From Halichondria panicea (lineage: Eukaryota > Porifera > Demospongiae > Suberitida > Halichondriidae), in contig NC_087382.1 in the NCBI RefSeq assembly GCF_963675165.1, positions 5,309,963-5,373,962 of the forward strand: a stretch of 64,000 nt of DNA, in the 5' to 3' direction. The notes under the pieces were generated by a model that was given only the letters and a program-made list of their open reading frames with translations, had not been told where the DNA came from and did no database searches. The stretch's first letter is position 1, and every line of letters begins with the position of its first letter. A program made the position numbers and the translations under genes. Below are positions 33,596 to 45,576 of the stretch, one piece after another.

Positions 33596-33955
33596 TTCTT
33601 TTACCCTCTGGTCTTCGCTATCACAGGTGGCCTTGGCCCAGCAGCTGGAGCCTTCTACAAACGCCTGGCCAGCATGCTCTCGGACAATGAAAGCAACCAT
33701 ACAGTACCACCATTGGCTGGCTAAGATGTAGAATATCATTCTCACTACTCAGATCCTTCTATCATGTGTCTGAGAGGTGCCAAATCTTTGAAGTCATCCT
33801 TCAACGGCCATCTAGCTGCTTCCCGCGTGGACCTCACCATTGCGGACTCCAACCTCTCTGTCTGAACTCTGAATAATTATAGCTTCACATTACCTTGCCT
33901 TATCCGTTTCTCAGCCTCACAATAATATTTCAATACATGTTTAAAAAAAAAACAG
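33596..33955 (+). mobile_element. LINE-like 3' end (duplicate of the insertion in psi-1)
   Basis: Same insertion site and same flanking agcatttctc repeats (33586-33595 and 33956-33965) as in psi-1; the ORF is now frameshifted. Confidence 0.8.
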
Positions 33956-34663
33956 AGCATTTCTCGTTTTGGTCTGGAGTATGCTGTTTATGATCAGTTA
34001 GTGTCTCATGTATTCCGTCAATCGACCTGGTGTCAATTTTGAAATGGAAGATGCTATCCCTATAATTGCGTTTGGTTTTTTCAGGATGGCTAGTTGACCC
34101 TAAGCTGGGGAACTAATAGAGTAATTGTTGTTCCTCCGATATTTGTTTTCTAGTGCCACACTATAGTTCCTGACATTGCTCATTACTTGAGCTTGTTTCT
34201 AATTCTGGAACCAGTCTACTACTATATCACAGTGATTTAGGCAGTCCATTATAATTGAAATATTACATTCGGTTTCTCAAAGTTTGCTCACATGCAATGT
34301 TACTTGCTAGCATGTGCAGCTATAGTTTGTGCTCAGGCTCCATACAACATGAGAGGAGTGTTTGGTGGGTGTATGGCACTTGTGTTGATGTCACCTTCAA
34401 TTATCACCTCTATTGAACATCACTATACTATAATTATGGGATTAAAGCCGCTGTCAGTCTGCTTGTCCTGGCTTGCTGGTACAAGAGGAGAGCTTGAGAT
34501 GAGGACACAAGCTTTTGTGGAGGAGGTCTATATGATCTGTTATACAGACACATTTTGTTCATCATCTGCATGTCTGTCAATCATGCATGTAGACTATGTC
34601 GTAAAATATAAATTTGTTACTACATGATGTAAAAATATAATATTCAGTTGTTGTGTTCTATAG

Positions 34664-34890
34664 ATCTAGTTTGTACTCAGGCTCCATACAACATGAGAGG
34701 AGTGTTTGGTGGGTGTATGGCACTTGTGTTGATGTCACCTTCAATTATCAGCTCTTCTTTTCTATTGAACATTACTATTATAATTAGGATTAAAGCAGCT
34801 CTGTCAGTCTGCTTGGCTTCATCCTGTAGATCTACTTGTTTCCTGCATGGCTTACTGGTATACAAGAGGAGAGCTTGAGATGAGGACACA
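34664..34890 (+). pseudogene. Transporter C-terminal fragment, locally duplicated
   Basis: A second copy of the 'caggctccatacaacatgag' to 'tacaagaggagagcttgaga' region found at 34337-34500, about 345 bp downstream of the first. Frameshifted. Confidence 0.75.
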
Positions 34891-35177
34891 TATAATATTG
34901 TTGTATTTCTACACATAATTACTTTCATCTCTCTATACACAGTCATGCAATTTGTCAATGGACACCTCTGATAATAATTATGTATTAACAATCGATTGTA
35001 TGTACGAATACTGAAACTAAACTTCTAATAGCAACATGATTCCTTTGAAGTTCCACTATAATTATATATTTGTCTTTATAAGAACCACACGTGCAGTAGT
35101 TACAAGTTTCACTCATTGCAACAAATAGATTGTGCTCTCCTACAATAGTGTTTGCCATCCCTACATGTGCATCAGTT

Positions 35178-35474
35178 ATGAGACAAAGTAACTCTATATC
35201 AAGGAATGGCTGGTGCAAGTACAGAGTGAGGTGGTTCTATTCCAAAGGAGCATTTCTCGTTCTGGTCTGGGTTATGCTGTTGACTATAGCCTGTATATCA
35301 GTGTACCATGTGTTCCATCAACAACCTTATGTCAATTCTGTAATTTCAAAATGGCTACTTGCTATCCCATTTGTGTTTGGTTTGTTCAGAACTGTTTTCT
35401 CAGGATGGTTAGCTGACTCTAAGCTTGGAAACTACAGAGTGATGAAATACAGTTTTGTGCTGTTATTTCTTACA
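35178..35474 (+). pseudogene. N-terminal fragment of a T9-type transporter fused to DNAJC13 copy 3
   Basis: MRQSNS..., then [18 protein letters not shown] and YHVFHQQPYVN, as in T9, up to 'ctgttatttcttac', where DNAJC13 intron sequence takes over ('acagatactaactggtgtac'). About 99 codons of transporter remain. The chimeric frame stops at 35526-35528. Confidence 0.9.
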
Positions 35475-38400
35475 CAGATACTAACTGGTGTACTACTCAA
35501 GGCTCCTCTGCCCATACATGTGCCCTGATTTACCTCCTTCAGTTGTTCTGCAACTCTCAGAACCCGACCGTTCGTGAAGAGACTGCCTCCCTTCTTGCCA
35601 AGATGATCACTGACAAATTGGTGGGTCCTAAAGTGAGAATTGTCCTCTCCAAGTTCTTACCTTTAATCTTTATGGACGCCATGAGAGACAACTCTGAGGC
35701 CAGTGTTCACATGTTCGAGAGTGAGTAAACACAAATTAAGGATTAAACTGTGAATTGGTGCATATAGTAGCTCCTAATTAAGTAGCAAAGGGACACGCTC
35801 TAGGAAATTGCATTAACGGTTACTGGTATCATAGTTTGAAACTTGTTTTGTTTATGAATTTAGGTGTTTTAGTTCTCTTGCTCAATTAAAAAAAGAACCT
35901 CTTTTTACATAAAGTGTAAAATGGTGGTGTAGCTTCGTTAACTAAGGTCACGCTTTAGTGCATTAACGGTTACTGGTATGTACGTTGAAAGCCATGTTGT
36001 TTTGTTTGTGTCAAACACACGAAATGAATGCACGCAATTACTTTTTCATTATTATATTATTCGGTGTTTTAGTTCTCTTGCTCAATTAAAATAAACTTTT
36101 TGTAATTTCAGACAATCAGGAGAACCCAGAGCTGATTTGGAACGACGAGGCCAGAGAAAAAGTGTCAGGAGTAGTGTCTAAAATGAACAAGGAGTGAGTG
36201 TTTCGGTGGTTTACAATGTACGTTGTATTTAATTTGACTCAGGTAATGGAGCATTGTTCACTTCAGTAGAAAACAATTCAGAAGGGTCCCTGATGTGTGA
36301 TGGATTGTGAATATATGTAGTCACTATAGCTATAACTTTGAATGGCCATAAACTATTCAAATCCAAAGTAAAAAAGATGCATTCTGTAACTGTATAACGA
36401 TCTCATGGTATGTTAGTTTGAATAACTTTTTTCCCTATAATAGGTTCTTCCTTAAGCAGAAGGAAGACCCCAACACTCTGTGGAGGTTGCCCGACAATTT
36501 TAAGGTGGTCTATTCACAGGTACAAGGAGAGATCATGGTGGGCGGAGTCTTCTTAAGGATATTTATATCGCAGCCTACTTGGGTGAGTGTCAACTGATCG
36601 ACTAAACGTACTAGATGCTCCTAGCTATTGCTGTTATGCGATTATGTACATATCTGCCTTTACATGTAGCATAATTTTATTGTGTAGGTTCTGAGGAAAC
36701 CAAAGGAGTTTTTGATATCACTACTCGACAAGTTTGGACAGCTCTCACAGTCTGCTCATCCTGATGTGAGTGAATGTTTTATGTGCTAAATGTGTGTGTG
36801 TTTTATTAGTCACATACTGTTGTTACGGTACATTTGTTGAGGGGTTAGATGTGCAATTATTAAAATGTACGTATAATAAATTTTTTGTTACACCAAAATT
36901 CCTTATTCTGCGTTTACACTGTATAACTCCAATTGTCAGACTTACTATCCTAACCCCCCCCCTCCAGGGAGAGATCCTGGAGACAGTGACAGAGGCTTGT
37001 GTTTGTCTCTTTACTGCCCAACCATCACTAGCGGACCAGGTAAGCTCCTAGAGTAATGGAAGCTAGCCCCTCTTAACGATCACCCGTGCGTGGTGGAAAG
37101 GTCAACCATGCATGCATGTACCTTAATTGATAATTATTCTGTAATTATCAGTCCTCTCAATCTATCTCCGGTTCTTGTTCCAGGTTCCACCGCTGGGTCA
37201 CATCCCAGGATCCTGGCCCGAATGAAGGCTGACAACGAAGTTATTCCAAAAGCTTGTCTTCAGGTCACACACATACTGGCAGACAGCGAGGTAAAAATAC
37301 AATACATTCATTTAATACAACTGTACAAGTTCAAACGTACCTGCTACACGTTATGTAATGTTGCTCACCATTCTCATTTACCTTTGATTTAGTGAAGCAC
37401 TTTTTCTAAGCTTGCGGGTTGTACAATATTAATGAATGTGTCAAGCTTGTCTTAGTTTCTCTTTTTCTGTGGTTACTGTACCAGCAAAATAATAATTTAA
37501 CTCGATAAGCATCAATTTTTATTTTCTATTGCCAGTATTGAGTTGGTTGTTAAGGTTTCTCTTAACTTTCACAGGTTTGTGTGCGAACGATGTCCAAGTG
37601 TGACACCGTGGTTCCGTTGATCTGTGCCATGAAGAAGAGGAAAGACAGTGTACACGTTGCCGCAGAGACCATCAAAAAGCTGTATGACCTCATGATTCCC
37701 GAGCTAGTGGTACAGGTATGTGAATCGTATGGAATACTAGGAACTATAATTGATTGACATATTCACATACGTGTTAATAAGTGACTCCTCCCTGTTTCAC
37801 GTACACAGGCCGTGAATGGAGAGTTGATCCCGTTCCTACTGAAGCTGCTTGAGGATCCTCTGTCTGAGTGTGACAAGCCGTCAGCCGCTAAAGCACTCAT
37901 AGCTGAGTCCCTCAAGAACATGGCTAAAAACCTCGCCAATGAAGAGAGGGTCAGTACATAGCTCAAAACAAAATAGTACCCCACAGATTAATCATAGTTG
38001 AACCATAATTATGTATACAGCTTGAGGATGTACCTGTACATGTACATTGTAGCTCTTATGACCATTAGTATGAACCGAAACTCAACCTAAATAAGCACAT
38101 GTGTAGACAAAAATTAATGATGATCGCTCCCTGTAGTAGTATTGCACTGACAATTTGTGTGAATTTGCTTATCATCAATCTTGGTTGCCAGGAAGTTTAA
38201 CGAATCACACGCTCACCCACCCCCTTCTCCACACACACACACACACACACACACACAACCACAGATATTAGAGATACTGGAAAAATCCCCTGTGTGGTCG
38301 GCGTACAAAGACCAGAAACATGATCTCTTTCTCACCAACACGACTGTATCTGGTTACCTTACGGGTCCGTCTGGCGTAGCTGGTTACCTCACGGCTGGAA

Positions 38401-38495
38401 CCTCGTCGTCGGCTAGCAATGCAAACAGTTCTGCCCCACCCCCACTAGAGCCGCCGGAGGACACACCCACTGGCGATGATGACGATGATGACTAG
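35475..38495 (+). pseudogene. DNAJC13 3'-end duplicate, copy 3
   Basis: Counterparts of exons 18-26: 35520-35720, 36112-36193, 36444-36582, 36688-36765, 36968-37039, 37184-37290, 37575-37715, 37809-37949, 38265-38495. The acceptor before the first is mutated (ccatacAT for ccatacAG). Exon 23 lacks one base ('cacatcccagg' for 'cacattcccagg'), shifting frame near 37203. Missense changes at conserved sites include E to K ('ttttaaggtgg') and D to N, G to E in exon 25. Not expected to make a DNAJC13 product. Confidence 0.9.
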
Positions 38496-39954
38496 CTGTA
38501 TCTTAGGTTGTTATATAATTGTATTTGAGTTGTGAGTACAAAAACTGCTTTCTATTTTTAAAGTCTGTAATAATTAATAATTGTATCGTGGATTTTGAGG
38601 TACATGACATAATACATTTTAATTTTGATTATGGTAAAGATCATGCAGTTGAAAACTGATAATCATGTATGACTGTGAAAGTGTCTCTTTGTGATGTCAG
38701 GAGTGCATGAATATTGAGTCATGCATTCCTAGGTCCTGGTGATGTGAACTGTATGTGATTTGGATCTGAGGCAGCTCTTAGTTCAGATCAAAGTTCGCAT
38801 TAAATTTATGCATGCATGCATATCGGCGTATTCCTCTGGAATGATGGTGCATGGCGCTTATGAATAATCAAACAGCTGCCGGATGAAAACGGATGTACGA
38901 AAAACAAGAAGCTGATTTTTCACCTGACAATGTATAGGTCTACTTATGAACAACATTATAATTAAAAATGATAGTCCATGCAATTCTAAAAAAAATTTGG
39001 CATATGACATTTGCAATATAATTATGATCTGTGTCTGATAAATTGCATAATATTCTGTTGAAGTTCCACCATGGTCTAGTGTAAATCATTGTTTTTATGT
39101 CGGGTAACCTGCATGAACGTATATGCATGATTGTCTTCAGCATATCAAGTCTCTGCTGCTCATACTGCATGCATGATGTAAACCACATTGAAAGTAATAA
39201 CCAACACCAACCCATTTTGTTTACGTCCTTTTAATTTAACCATTAGATCTAGCTACATGCTTATTTTAACTCCAACTGTGTTCCTTAGTTTGAAGAACTG
39301 AAGAGATATCATTGAGCGGCTCAGCCAGCCCTATACTTCCTCCCATTTTAGCCTTATTTGTACATTTTCTTCCCCAAATCGTATACATTTAGATCGCTTT
39401 TTTCTATTTTCGACTCAACCCTAATACTAGACGTCTAAGGCTTGACAAATACAAGTGCTATACGGTATAATTATACTTGATATTTCTCTGTGGCTGTTTT
39501 AGTTTCATTTTCCAGTATATATATAATTATGTATTAGATGGTACAATTATATTAACTGTATGAATGTGGTATGAGGTTTGTTTTGACCTTTAATGGGAGA
39601 GGTATTTTGTTTTTCCAAATGCACATATTCACCATTCTTCGCCATGTAGTATATATGCAAACAGTTTGTCAATGGGCACTTATTTTGATGCTTTTTGAGC
39701 TTGTATATTTCAATCAATGGGATATTAATACTGAAAATTAAAGCAATAACATGACTCTGCTCATGACTATATTTAGTCAAAGTAGTAAACCACTTCGTTC
39801 AACATTTACATATACGTACATGCACAAGTGCATTGCATGATTGTGCATGCATGTATCTTCATGCATATGCATATATATAGGCCTACTGCAAGAACTATAT
39901 TTAGTATTAGTGTTTAGCAGCCATCCCTATATACATGTGCACTGTGTGTCTGTT
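38496..39954. other. Array unit spacer (copy 3)
   Basis: Counterpart of 14836-16330; hairpin near 38700 with one stem mismatch, upstream box near 39664. Very close to the spacer before T7. Confidence 0.65.
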
Positions 39955-41508
39955 ATGAGACAAACTAACTCTACGAGCGGAGGCAGCCCTCTGGTATCAA
40001 GGAATGGCTGTTGCAAGTACAGAGTGAGGTGGTTCTATTCCAAGGGAGCATTTCTTGTTCTGGTCTGGAATATGCTGTTGACCATAGCCTGTATGTCAGG
40101 GTCTAATATATTCCATATACGACACGATGTCAATTTTGTAATTTCAGAATGGCAACTTGCTATCCCTATTGTGTTCGGTTTTTTTGGAGCTGTTTTCTCA
40201 GGATGGTTAGCTGACGCTAAGCTGGGGAACTACAGAGTGATGAAATACAGTTTTGTACTGTTGTTTCTTATAAGTTTGCTTTCTAGTACCGTCACCCTAG
40301 TTCCTGGCATTGCTCATTACGTGTATGTTGTGAGTGTCGTGTACTGCATAGGCGGGAGTCTCTCTATAGTAGCTGTGGTAGCATGCTTTGTTACATTATT
40401 ACAGCTTGGCCTGGATCAGATGCCTGATGCTTCATCTTCCAATATCACTAGTTTTATTGCCTGGTTTGTATTCAATATGTATGCTGGTGTTTGGATCTCA
40501 AACGTTTCCAATTTACCCATTATATCTGGTACTTTGTGTAGTCAAATGCCATACTGGGTTGTCCAACTTTACAGTTTACTGCCACCTTTGTGTGTGAGTG
40601 CTGTTCTTATTCTTGATTTTCTCCTTGCTAAGAAATGGCTGATAATTGAGCCAAAGTCATCTCAGTCTCTAACAACCATCTACCGTGTTCTCAAGTTTGC
40701 AGCCAAGCACAAAGCTCCCCTCAATCGCAGTGCTCTCACATATTGGGAGGAAAACGTACCTTCAAGAATGGACCTGGGAAAGTCAAGATATGGTGGACCA
40801 TTCACTACAGAGCAAGTTGAAGATGTGAAGACCATCCTACGTTTGTTACCCTTATGTTTAACACTATGGCTTCTTGGGTGCTCACTTGCAATATTCCGTC
40901 CACCACATGAATCATTGTATCTCCCCGATGTGAATAGTATATATGTTTCAGAGCTTCTGGTCTTAATCACATACAACTCTTGGTGGTGTGGTATGGTTTG
41001 GACGGTCTTTTATGAATTTATTCTATACCCTGTGATTCGTAATAGGCTTCCCAGCATTCTTAGAAAAATCGGAATCATTTCTTTCTTAATCACGGCTCTC
41101 AACATTGTGTTTGTAATTCTAGGACTAGTCCACTACTATCACAGTGATTTAGTGGCAGTTCATTATGTCATTGTGATATTACATTCAGTTTCTCAAGGTT
41201 TGTTCATGATGTTGCTTGCTAGTGCCATGCTGCAGTTAGTTTGTGCTCAGGCTCCATACAACATGAGAGGAGTGTTTGGAGGGTGTATGGCACTTGTGTT
41301 GATGTCACCTTCATTTATCAGCGATTCTTTTCCATTGAAATTCACATTAACGATATTATATGGGATTAAAGCCGCTGTCAGTCTGCTTGGATTCATCGTG
41401 TACTGCCTCCTGGCTCGCTGGTACAAAAGGAGAGTTAGAGACGAGGACTACAATGTACAAGCTGTTGTGGAGGAGGTGTATGATCGATACTTGTCAGCTC
41501 AACATTGA
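39955..41508 (+). CDS. Intronless POT/SLC15-like MFS transporter T6
   Basis: 517 aa from the conserved MRQ start to TGA, single exon. All family landmarks are present: [10 protein letters not shown] loop, [12 protein letters not shown], central [18 protein letters not shown]-tail [13 protein letters not shown]. Differs from T7 by only a handful of residues (for example FHIRHD here, FRKRHD in T7), so the two arose by a very recent duplication or were homogenised by conversion. The extracellular segment LYLPDVNSIYVSELL carries an extra residue shared with T2 and T7 but not with T3, T5 or T8. Confidence 0.8.
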   Translation: MRQTNSTSGGSPLVSRNGCCKYRVRWFYSKGAFLVLVWNMLLTIACMSGSNIFHIRHDVNFVISEWQLAIPIVFGFFGAVFSGWLADAKLGNYRVMKYSFVLLFLISLLSSTVTLVPGIAHYVYVVSVVYCIGGSLSIVAVVACFVTLLQLGLDQMPDASSSNITSFIAWFVFNMYAGVWISNVSNLPIISGTLCSQMPYWVVQLYSLLPPLCVSAVLILDFLLAKKWLIIEPKSSQSLTTIYRVLKFAAKHKAPLNRSALTYWEENVPSRMDLGKSRYGGPFTTEQVEDVKTILRLLPLCLTLWLLGCSLAIFRPPHESLYLPDVNSIYVSELLVLITYNSWWCGMVWTVFYEFILYPVIRNRLPSILRKIGIISFLITALNIVFVILGLVHYYHSDLVAVHYVIVILHSVSQGLFMMLLASAMLQLVCAQAPYNMRGVFGGCMALVLMSPSFISDSFPLKFTLTILYGIKAAVSLLGFIVYCLLARWYKRRVRDEDYNVQAVVEEVYDRYLSAQH

Positions 41509-42380
41509 CTAAATTTTGTTCTGTTACGACTGCATGATACGTTTTATCCTCTGTCTTTTTGTCGATCATACATCTTCAGAACAATTATACGTAAATGAGT
41601 GAACTATATACATGTAGCATTGTGTTTGGCTGTGTTGGTATGTGTACTGGCGTGGTGTGTTGTGATCTATCTTGATCTACCCTGTTCTATCCTGATGTGT
41701 TTTGTTATGTATTTATCACACATTGTTGTGTCATCACTTTTGTTATGATTATCATGCACCTTTCGTTTCTGGATTGTTCTGGACTATTCTCGATTATTCT
41801 CTTATTCTCGATCAGCCCCCTGGGACTTGACTCTTATAAATAGCATTACCTTTTTCAATTGTTGTTGTTGCTGATACCATGTACTTATTGTGAATTTACT
41901 TACGAAGTAAAAAATATTTATTGGCAGTCAATCTCTGAACTTGAAACAATAGCAATAAATAGTCTAGCCTGTCTAGCTATATACTCTTTTGCATGGTTGC
42001 AAGAAGAATCCAACAGGCTGTTTTGCACACATAATTAGTTAAATCATTCTCTAATACAGTCATGCAATTTATCATTGGACACCTTTGATTATCTTTGAGC
42101 TTGTATTAATCAATGCATGTACAAATACTGAAACTACGCTCATAGCAACATGATTATTATGGCCATTTGGGAGAAATTTGTTGAAGTTCCACTGCTATAA
42201 CTATGTTGACTTATTGTACGAACCACTCCATGCATGGGCACTGTATGAATAGATTCACTCAGGTGTGTCTCTGAGCACTGGATATGATGAATAGATTCAC
42301 TCAGGATTGTTGCCACCAATAGATATTGCTCGCAACTGTCTGTATAATTAGATATACCTGTGTGTGTGTGTGTGTCTGTT
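41509..42380. other. Array downstream block (copy 5)
   Basis: Same content as 17892-18787. One base is missing in 'tatcacacattgttg', which breaks the small open frame seen in sister copies. Confidence 0.65.
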
Positions 42381-43480
42381 ATGAGACAAACTAACTCTAT
42401 ACGAACGAAGGCGGCCCTCTGGTATCAAGGAATGGCTGCTAGTGCAAGTACATGTACAAAGCTAATCCAACAGATGCATTTCTCTTCTTTTACCCCCCTG
42501 GTCTTCACTACCACAGGTGGCCTTGGCCCAGCAGCTACATCCTTCTACAAACGCCTGGCCAGCATGCTCTCAGACAAATGGAAGCAACCATACAGCACCA
42601 TGCACCATTGGCTGGCTAAGATCATTCTCACTACTCAGATCCTCTATCATGTGCCTGAGAGGTGCCAAATCTTCGAAGTCATCCTTCAACGGCCATCTAT
42701 ATAGCTGCTTCCGTGGACCTCACCATTGCGGACTCCAACCTTTCTGTCTGAACTCTGAATAATTATAGCTTCACATTACCTTGCCTTATCCATTTCTCAG
42801 CCTCTGTCACTCAAAATTATTCAATACACGTTAAAAAAAACAAAACAGAGCATTTCTCGTTTGGGTCTGGAGTATGCTGTTTATGATCATGTATTCCGTC
42901 AACGACCTGATGTCAATTTTGAAATGGCTAGATCTAGATGCTATCCCTGTAATTGCGTTTGGTTTTTTGGAGCTGTTTTTTCAGGATGGCTAGTTGACGC
43001 TAAGCTGGGAACTATATAGAGTAGTGTTGTTCCTCCAGTATTTGTTTTCTAGTGCCAACTATAGCTCCTGGCATTGCTCATTACTTGAGCTTGTTTCTAA
43101 TTCTGGAACCAGTCTACTACCATATCACAGTGATTTATAGGCAGTCCATTATAATTGAAATATTACATTCGGTTTCTCAAAGTTGCTCACAATGTTACTT
43201 GCTATAATTATAGTACCATGTGCAGCTATAGATCTAATTTGTGCTCAAGCTCCATACAACAAGAGAGGAGTACATGTTTGGAGGGTACATACGGCACTTG
43301 CGCTGATGTCACCTTCAATTATCAGCGTTTCTTTTCTATTGAACATCACTATATTATAGCCGCTGTCAGTCTGCTTGGCTTCATCCTATACTTGTCTCCT
43401 GGCTCGCTGGTACAAGAGGAGAGTTTGAGATGAGGACACAAGCTTTTGTGGAGGAATTCTATATAATCTGTTATATACAC
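42381..43480 (+). pseudogene. Decayed POT-like transporter with LINE insertion (psi-3)
   Basis: MRQTNSI start, then frameshifted. LINE 3' end at 42485-42848 between copies of (a/t)gcatttctc. Later remnants include 'caggatggctagttgacgc' and 'ggctcgctggtacaagagga'. Closest to psi-5. Confidence 0.85.
42485..42848 (+). mobile_element. LINE-like 3' end (duplicate)
   Basis: Same insertion as in psi-1. The A-run is interrupted ('aaaaaaaacaaaacag'). The left flanking repeat has one change (tgcatttctc). Confidence 0.8.
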
Positions 43481-43865
43481 ACGTTTTTTTCATCATCTGC
43501 AATCATGCATGTATGTCGTAAAATGTAAATGTGTTCCTAGATATAAAAATATTATTTTTTATTTGCTGTGTTTCCACACATAATTATTTTCATCAGTAGA
43601 TCTCTATAATTATACAGTCATGCAATTTGTCAATGGACACCTCTGATAATATATATTTTAGCTTGTCTGTACTAACGATCGATTGTATGTACGAATCTGA
43701 AACTAAACTTCTAATAGCAACATGATTCCTTTGAAGTTCCACTACAATTATATATATTTTATAAGAACCACACAGTAGTTACAAGTTTCACTCATTGCAA
43801 CAAATAGATTTTGCTCTCCTATAGTTACAACAATAGTGTTTGCCATCCCTACATGTGCATCAGTT

Positions 43866-44145
43866 ATGAGACAAAGTAACTCTACGAACGAAGCCAGGCC
43901 TCTGGTATCAAGGAATGGCTGGTGCAAGTACAGAGTGAGGTGGTTCTATTCCAAGGGAGCATTTCTCGTTCTGGTCTGGGTTATGCTGTTGACTATAGCC
44001 TGTATATCAGTGTACCATGTGTTCCATCAACAATCTTATGTCAATTCTGTAATTTCGAAATGGCTACTTGCTATCCCATCTGTGTTTGGTTTGTTCGGAA
44101 CTGTTTTTTCAGGATGGTTAGCTGACGCTAAGCTTGGAAACTACA
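43866..44145 (+). pseudogene. N-terminal fragment of a T9-type transporter fused to the DNAJC13 last exon
   Basis: MRQSNSTNEA..., [29 protein letters not shown], up to [10 protein letters not shown]. At 'ggaaactacag' it switches to the DNAJC13 last exon ('aaacatgatctctttctcac') in the wrong frame. The chimeric frame stops at 44210. Confidence 0.9.
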
Positions 44146-44326
44146 GAAACATGATCTCTTTCTCACCAACACGACTGTATCTGGTTACCTTACGGGTCCG
44201 TCTGGCGTAGCTGGTTACCTCACGGCTGGAAGCTCATCGTCGGCTAACAATGCAAACAGTTCTGCCCCACCCCCACTAGAGCCGCCGGAGGACGCACTCA
44301 CTGGCGATGATGACGATGATGACTAG
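44146..44326 (+). pseudogene. DNAJC13 last-exon fragment, copy 4
   Basis: Only the distal part of exon 26 is present, from the KHDLFL codons to the Asp-rich tail and TAG. 'gacgcactcactggc' replaces 'gacacacccactggc'. No intron or acceptor is retained. Confidence 0.9.
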
Positions 44327-44761
44327 CTGTATCTTAGGTTGTTATATAATTGCATGAGTTGTGAGTACAAAAAAACTGCTTTCTATTTTTAAAGTCTGTA
44401 ATAATTATGCCTCGAGGCGTAGCCGCACGAGGGATACGGTAAAGCTGACTGTGTGTGTGTGTGTCTGTGTGTCTGTGTGTCTGTTCCAGCTGTAACTGCT
44501 CAACGGTTGCAATGCGACGAAAACTAACAGCTTCTATAGGCTTCTAGCCACGTTCTCTTGGATTTTGATTTGTGGATTAGCAAACTAAAGCTTCTTTCTC
44601 GAGTTATGGCTAGTTTGACTCACATTGAAGGCTGTTGCAGTCTCTTCAGAATCTTTCATAGCATCATCTGTCCGCACAAACTTTCTATTCAACATATGAG
44701 TTAGCCTTGCACTAAAGCGCTAGCTTTTTGTTAGCTACAAGACTCAGAAAATACCTGTTAA

Positions 44762-44971
44762 CATAGGCGTAGGAACCAGGGGGGCAAGGGGGGCAGTTGC
44801 CCCCCTCAGCCAAATATTTTGCTTTTTCGCCCCCCTTAGCCAGCACTGCTCTCTAATTGAAAAAATATTGTGAGCATATTAAATATTGGAGAATTTTAAA
44901 TTGTGTCTCAGTGATATTGGTATAACATATTGTTTGCCCCCCTTAGGTAAAACATCTTCCTACCCCTATGG
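44762..44971. mobile_element. MITE with TTAA target duplication, nested
   Basis: Termini cataggcgtaggaac and 'cttcctacccctatgg' form an imperfect inverted repeat. TTAA lies at 44758-44761 and 44972-44975. C/G-rich internal tracts ('ggggggcaaggggggcagtt'). TTAA targets are characteristic of piggyBac-type transposases; assignment is by target only. Confidence 0.7.
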
Positions 44972-45106
44972 TTAAAACAGCTAGCTAGCAGTAGCCATTT
45001 GTGAAATTGATCTCTTTAGACACACCCTTTAATTATTCCTATGGATGTAATGCGCATGCGCGCTCATTCCCCAGATCCAGATCCTCCTGGCAGAATCATA
45101 TTTTTC

Positions 45107-45430
45107 TTGAGGGCCTGGTAAGCCACAAAACACTACTATAGATAACAATATGCATGTACACAAGTCTTTTCTTCTTAAATATTATAATTATACACTGCAT
45201 GAACTACAGATCCAATTTTCTTCTTTCTTGAGGTCCTGGTATTAAAGCCACATAATACAACAATAGATGCATGTAATAAGTCTTTTCTTCTCAGTGACTT
45301 TATAATTAGATAAGCTAACTTTATGAAATAATTATGCACTTTTCCGCTTATAATTAATTGAAAACAAAATCTTCTTTGTTGCTTCCTAGATCCTTGAGGT
45401 CCTGGTATAAGCAGCCACAAAACACAACAA
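45107..45430. repeat. Three degenerate repeats, 'cttgaggtcctggta' type
   Basis: Units near 45107, 45227 and 45391 share 'cttgagg(g/t)cctggta', 'agccaca(a/t)aa' and an 'acaacaat' segment; two of them continue into 'agtcttttcttct'. Spacing about 120-165 bp. Confidence 0.6.
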
Positions 45431-45576
45431 TGATACCATAATTATACAATTGCAAGTCAGTTTTAGACAGATTATTTTATACACTTTTTCCTCTTCTATA
45501 CTTTCTCTTCTATACTTTTGAGCGAAAGCAAATCATGGCGAGAGGCATTAGCACAGCGCCAGCTTGAACACTAGTT

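Larger units (their letters stand above)
32986..34560 (+). pseudogene. Decayed POT-like transporter with two insertions (psi-2)
   Basis: ATG and MRQTNSI are followed after 25 bp by the element 33011-33515. The transporter resumes 'aacgaaggcagccctctggt', and the LINE 3' end sits at 33596-33955. Remnants continue to 'gtacaagaggagagcttgag' (34480). It is missing most TM coding sequence. Confidence 0.85.
44407..45574 (+). mobile_element. Longer relative of the TT-flanked element, 1.17 kb, with a nested MITE
   Basis: Starts atgcctcgaggcgtagcc; its first 350 bp align with the element at 3530 ('ttctataggcttctag', 'aaagcttctttctcgagtta'). It ends 'gaggcattagcac...gaacactag'. The host spacer 'gtaataattaataattg' of sister copies is split here with TT on both sides. 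It contains the 44762-44971 MITE and degenerate repeats near 45107-45430. No coding region recognised. Confidence 0.75.

Noticed and set aside
43836..44210. Transporter-DNAJC13 fusion protein
   Set aside because: The join is out of frame for DNAJC13 and stops after about 20 codons; no sign of a selected chimera.
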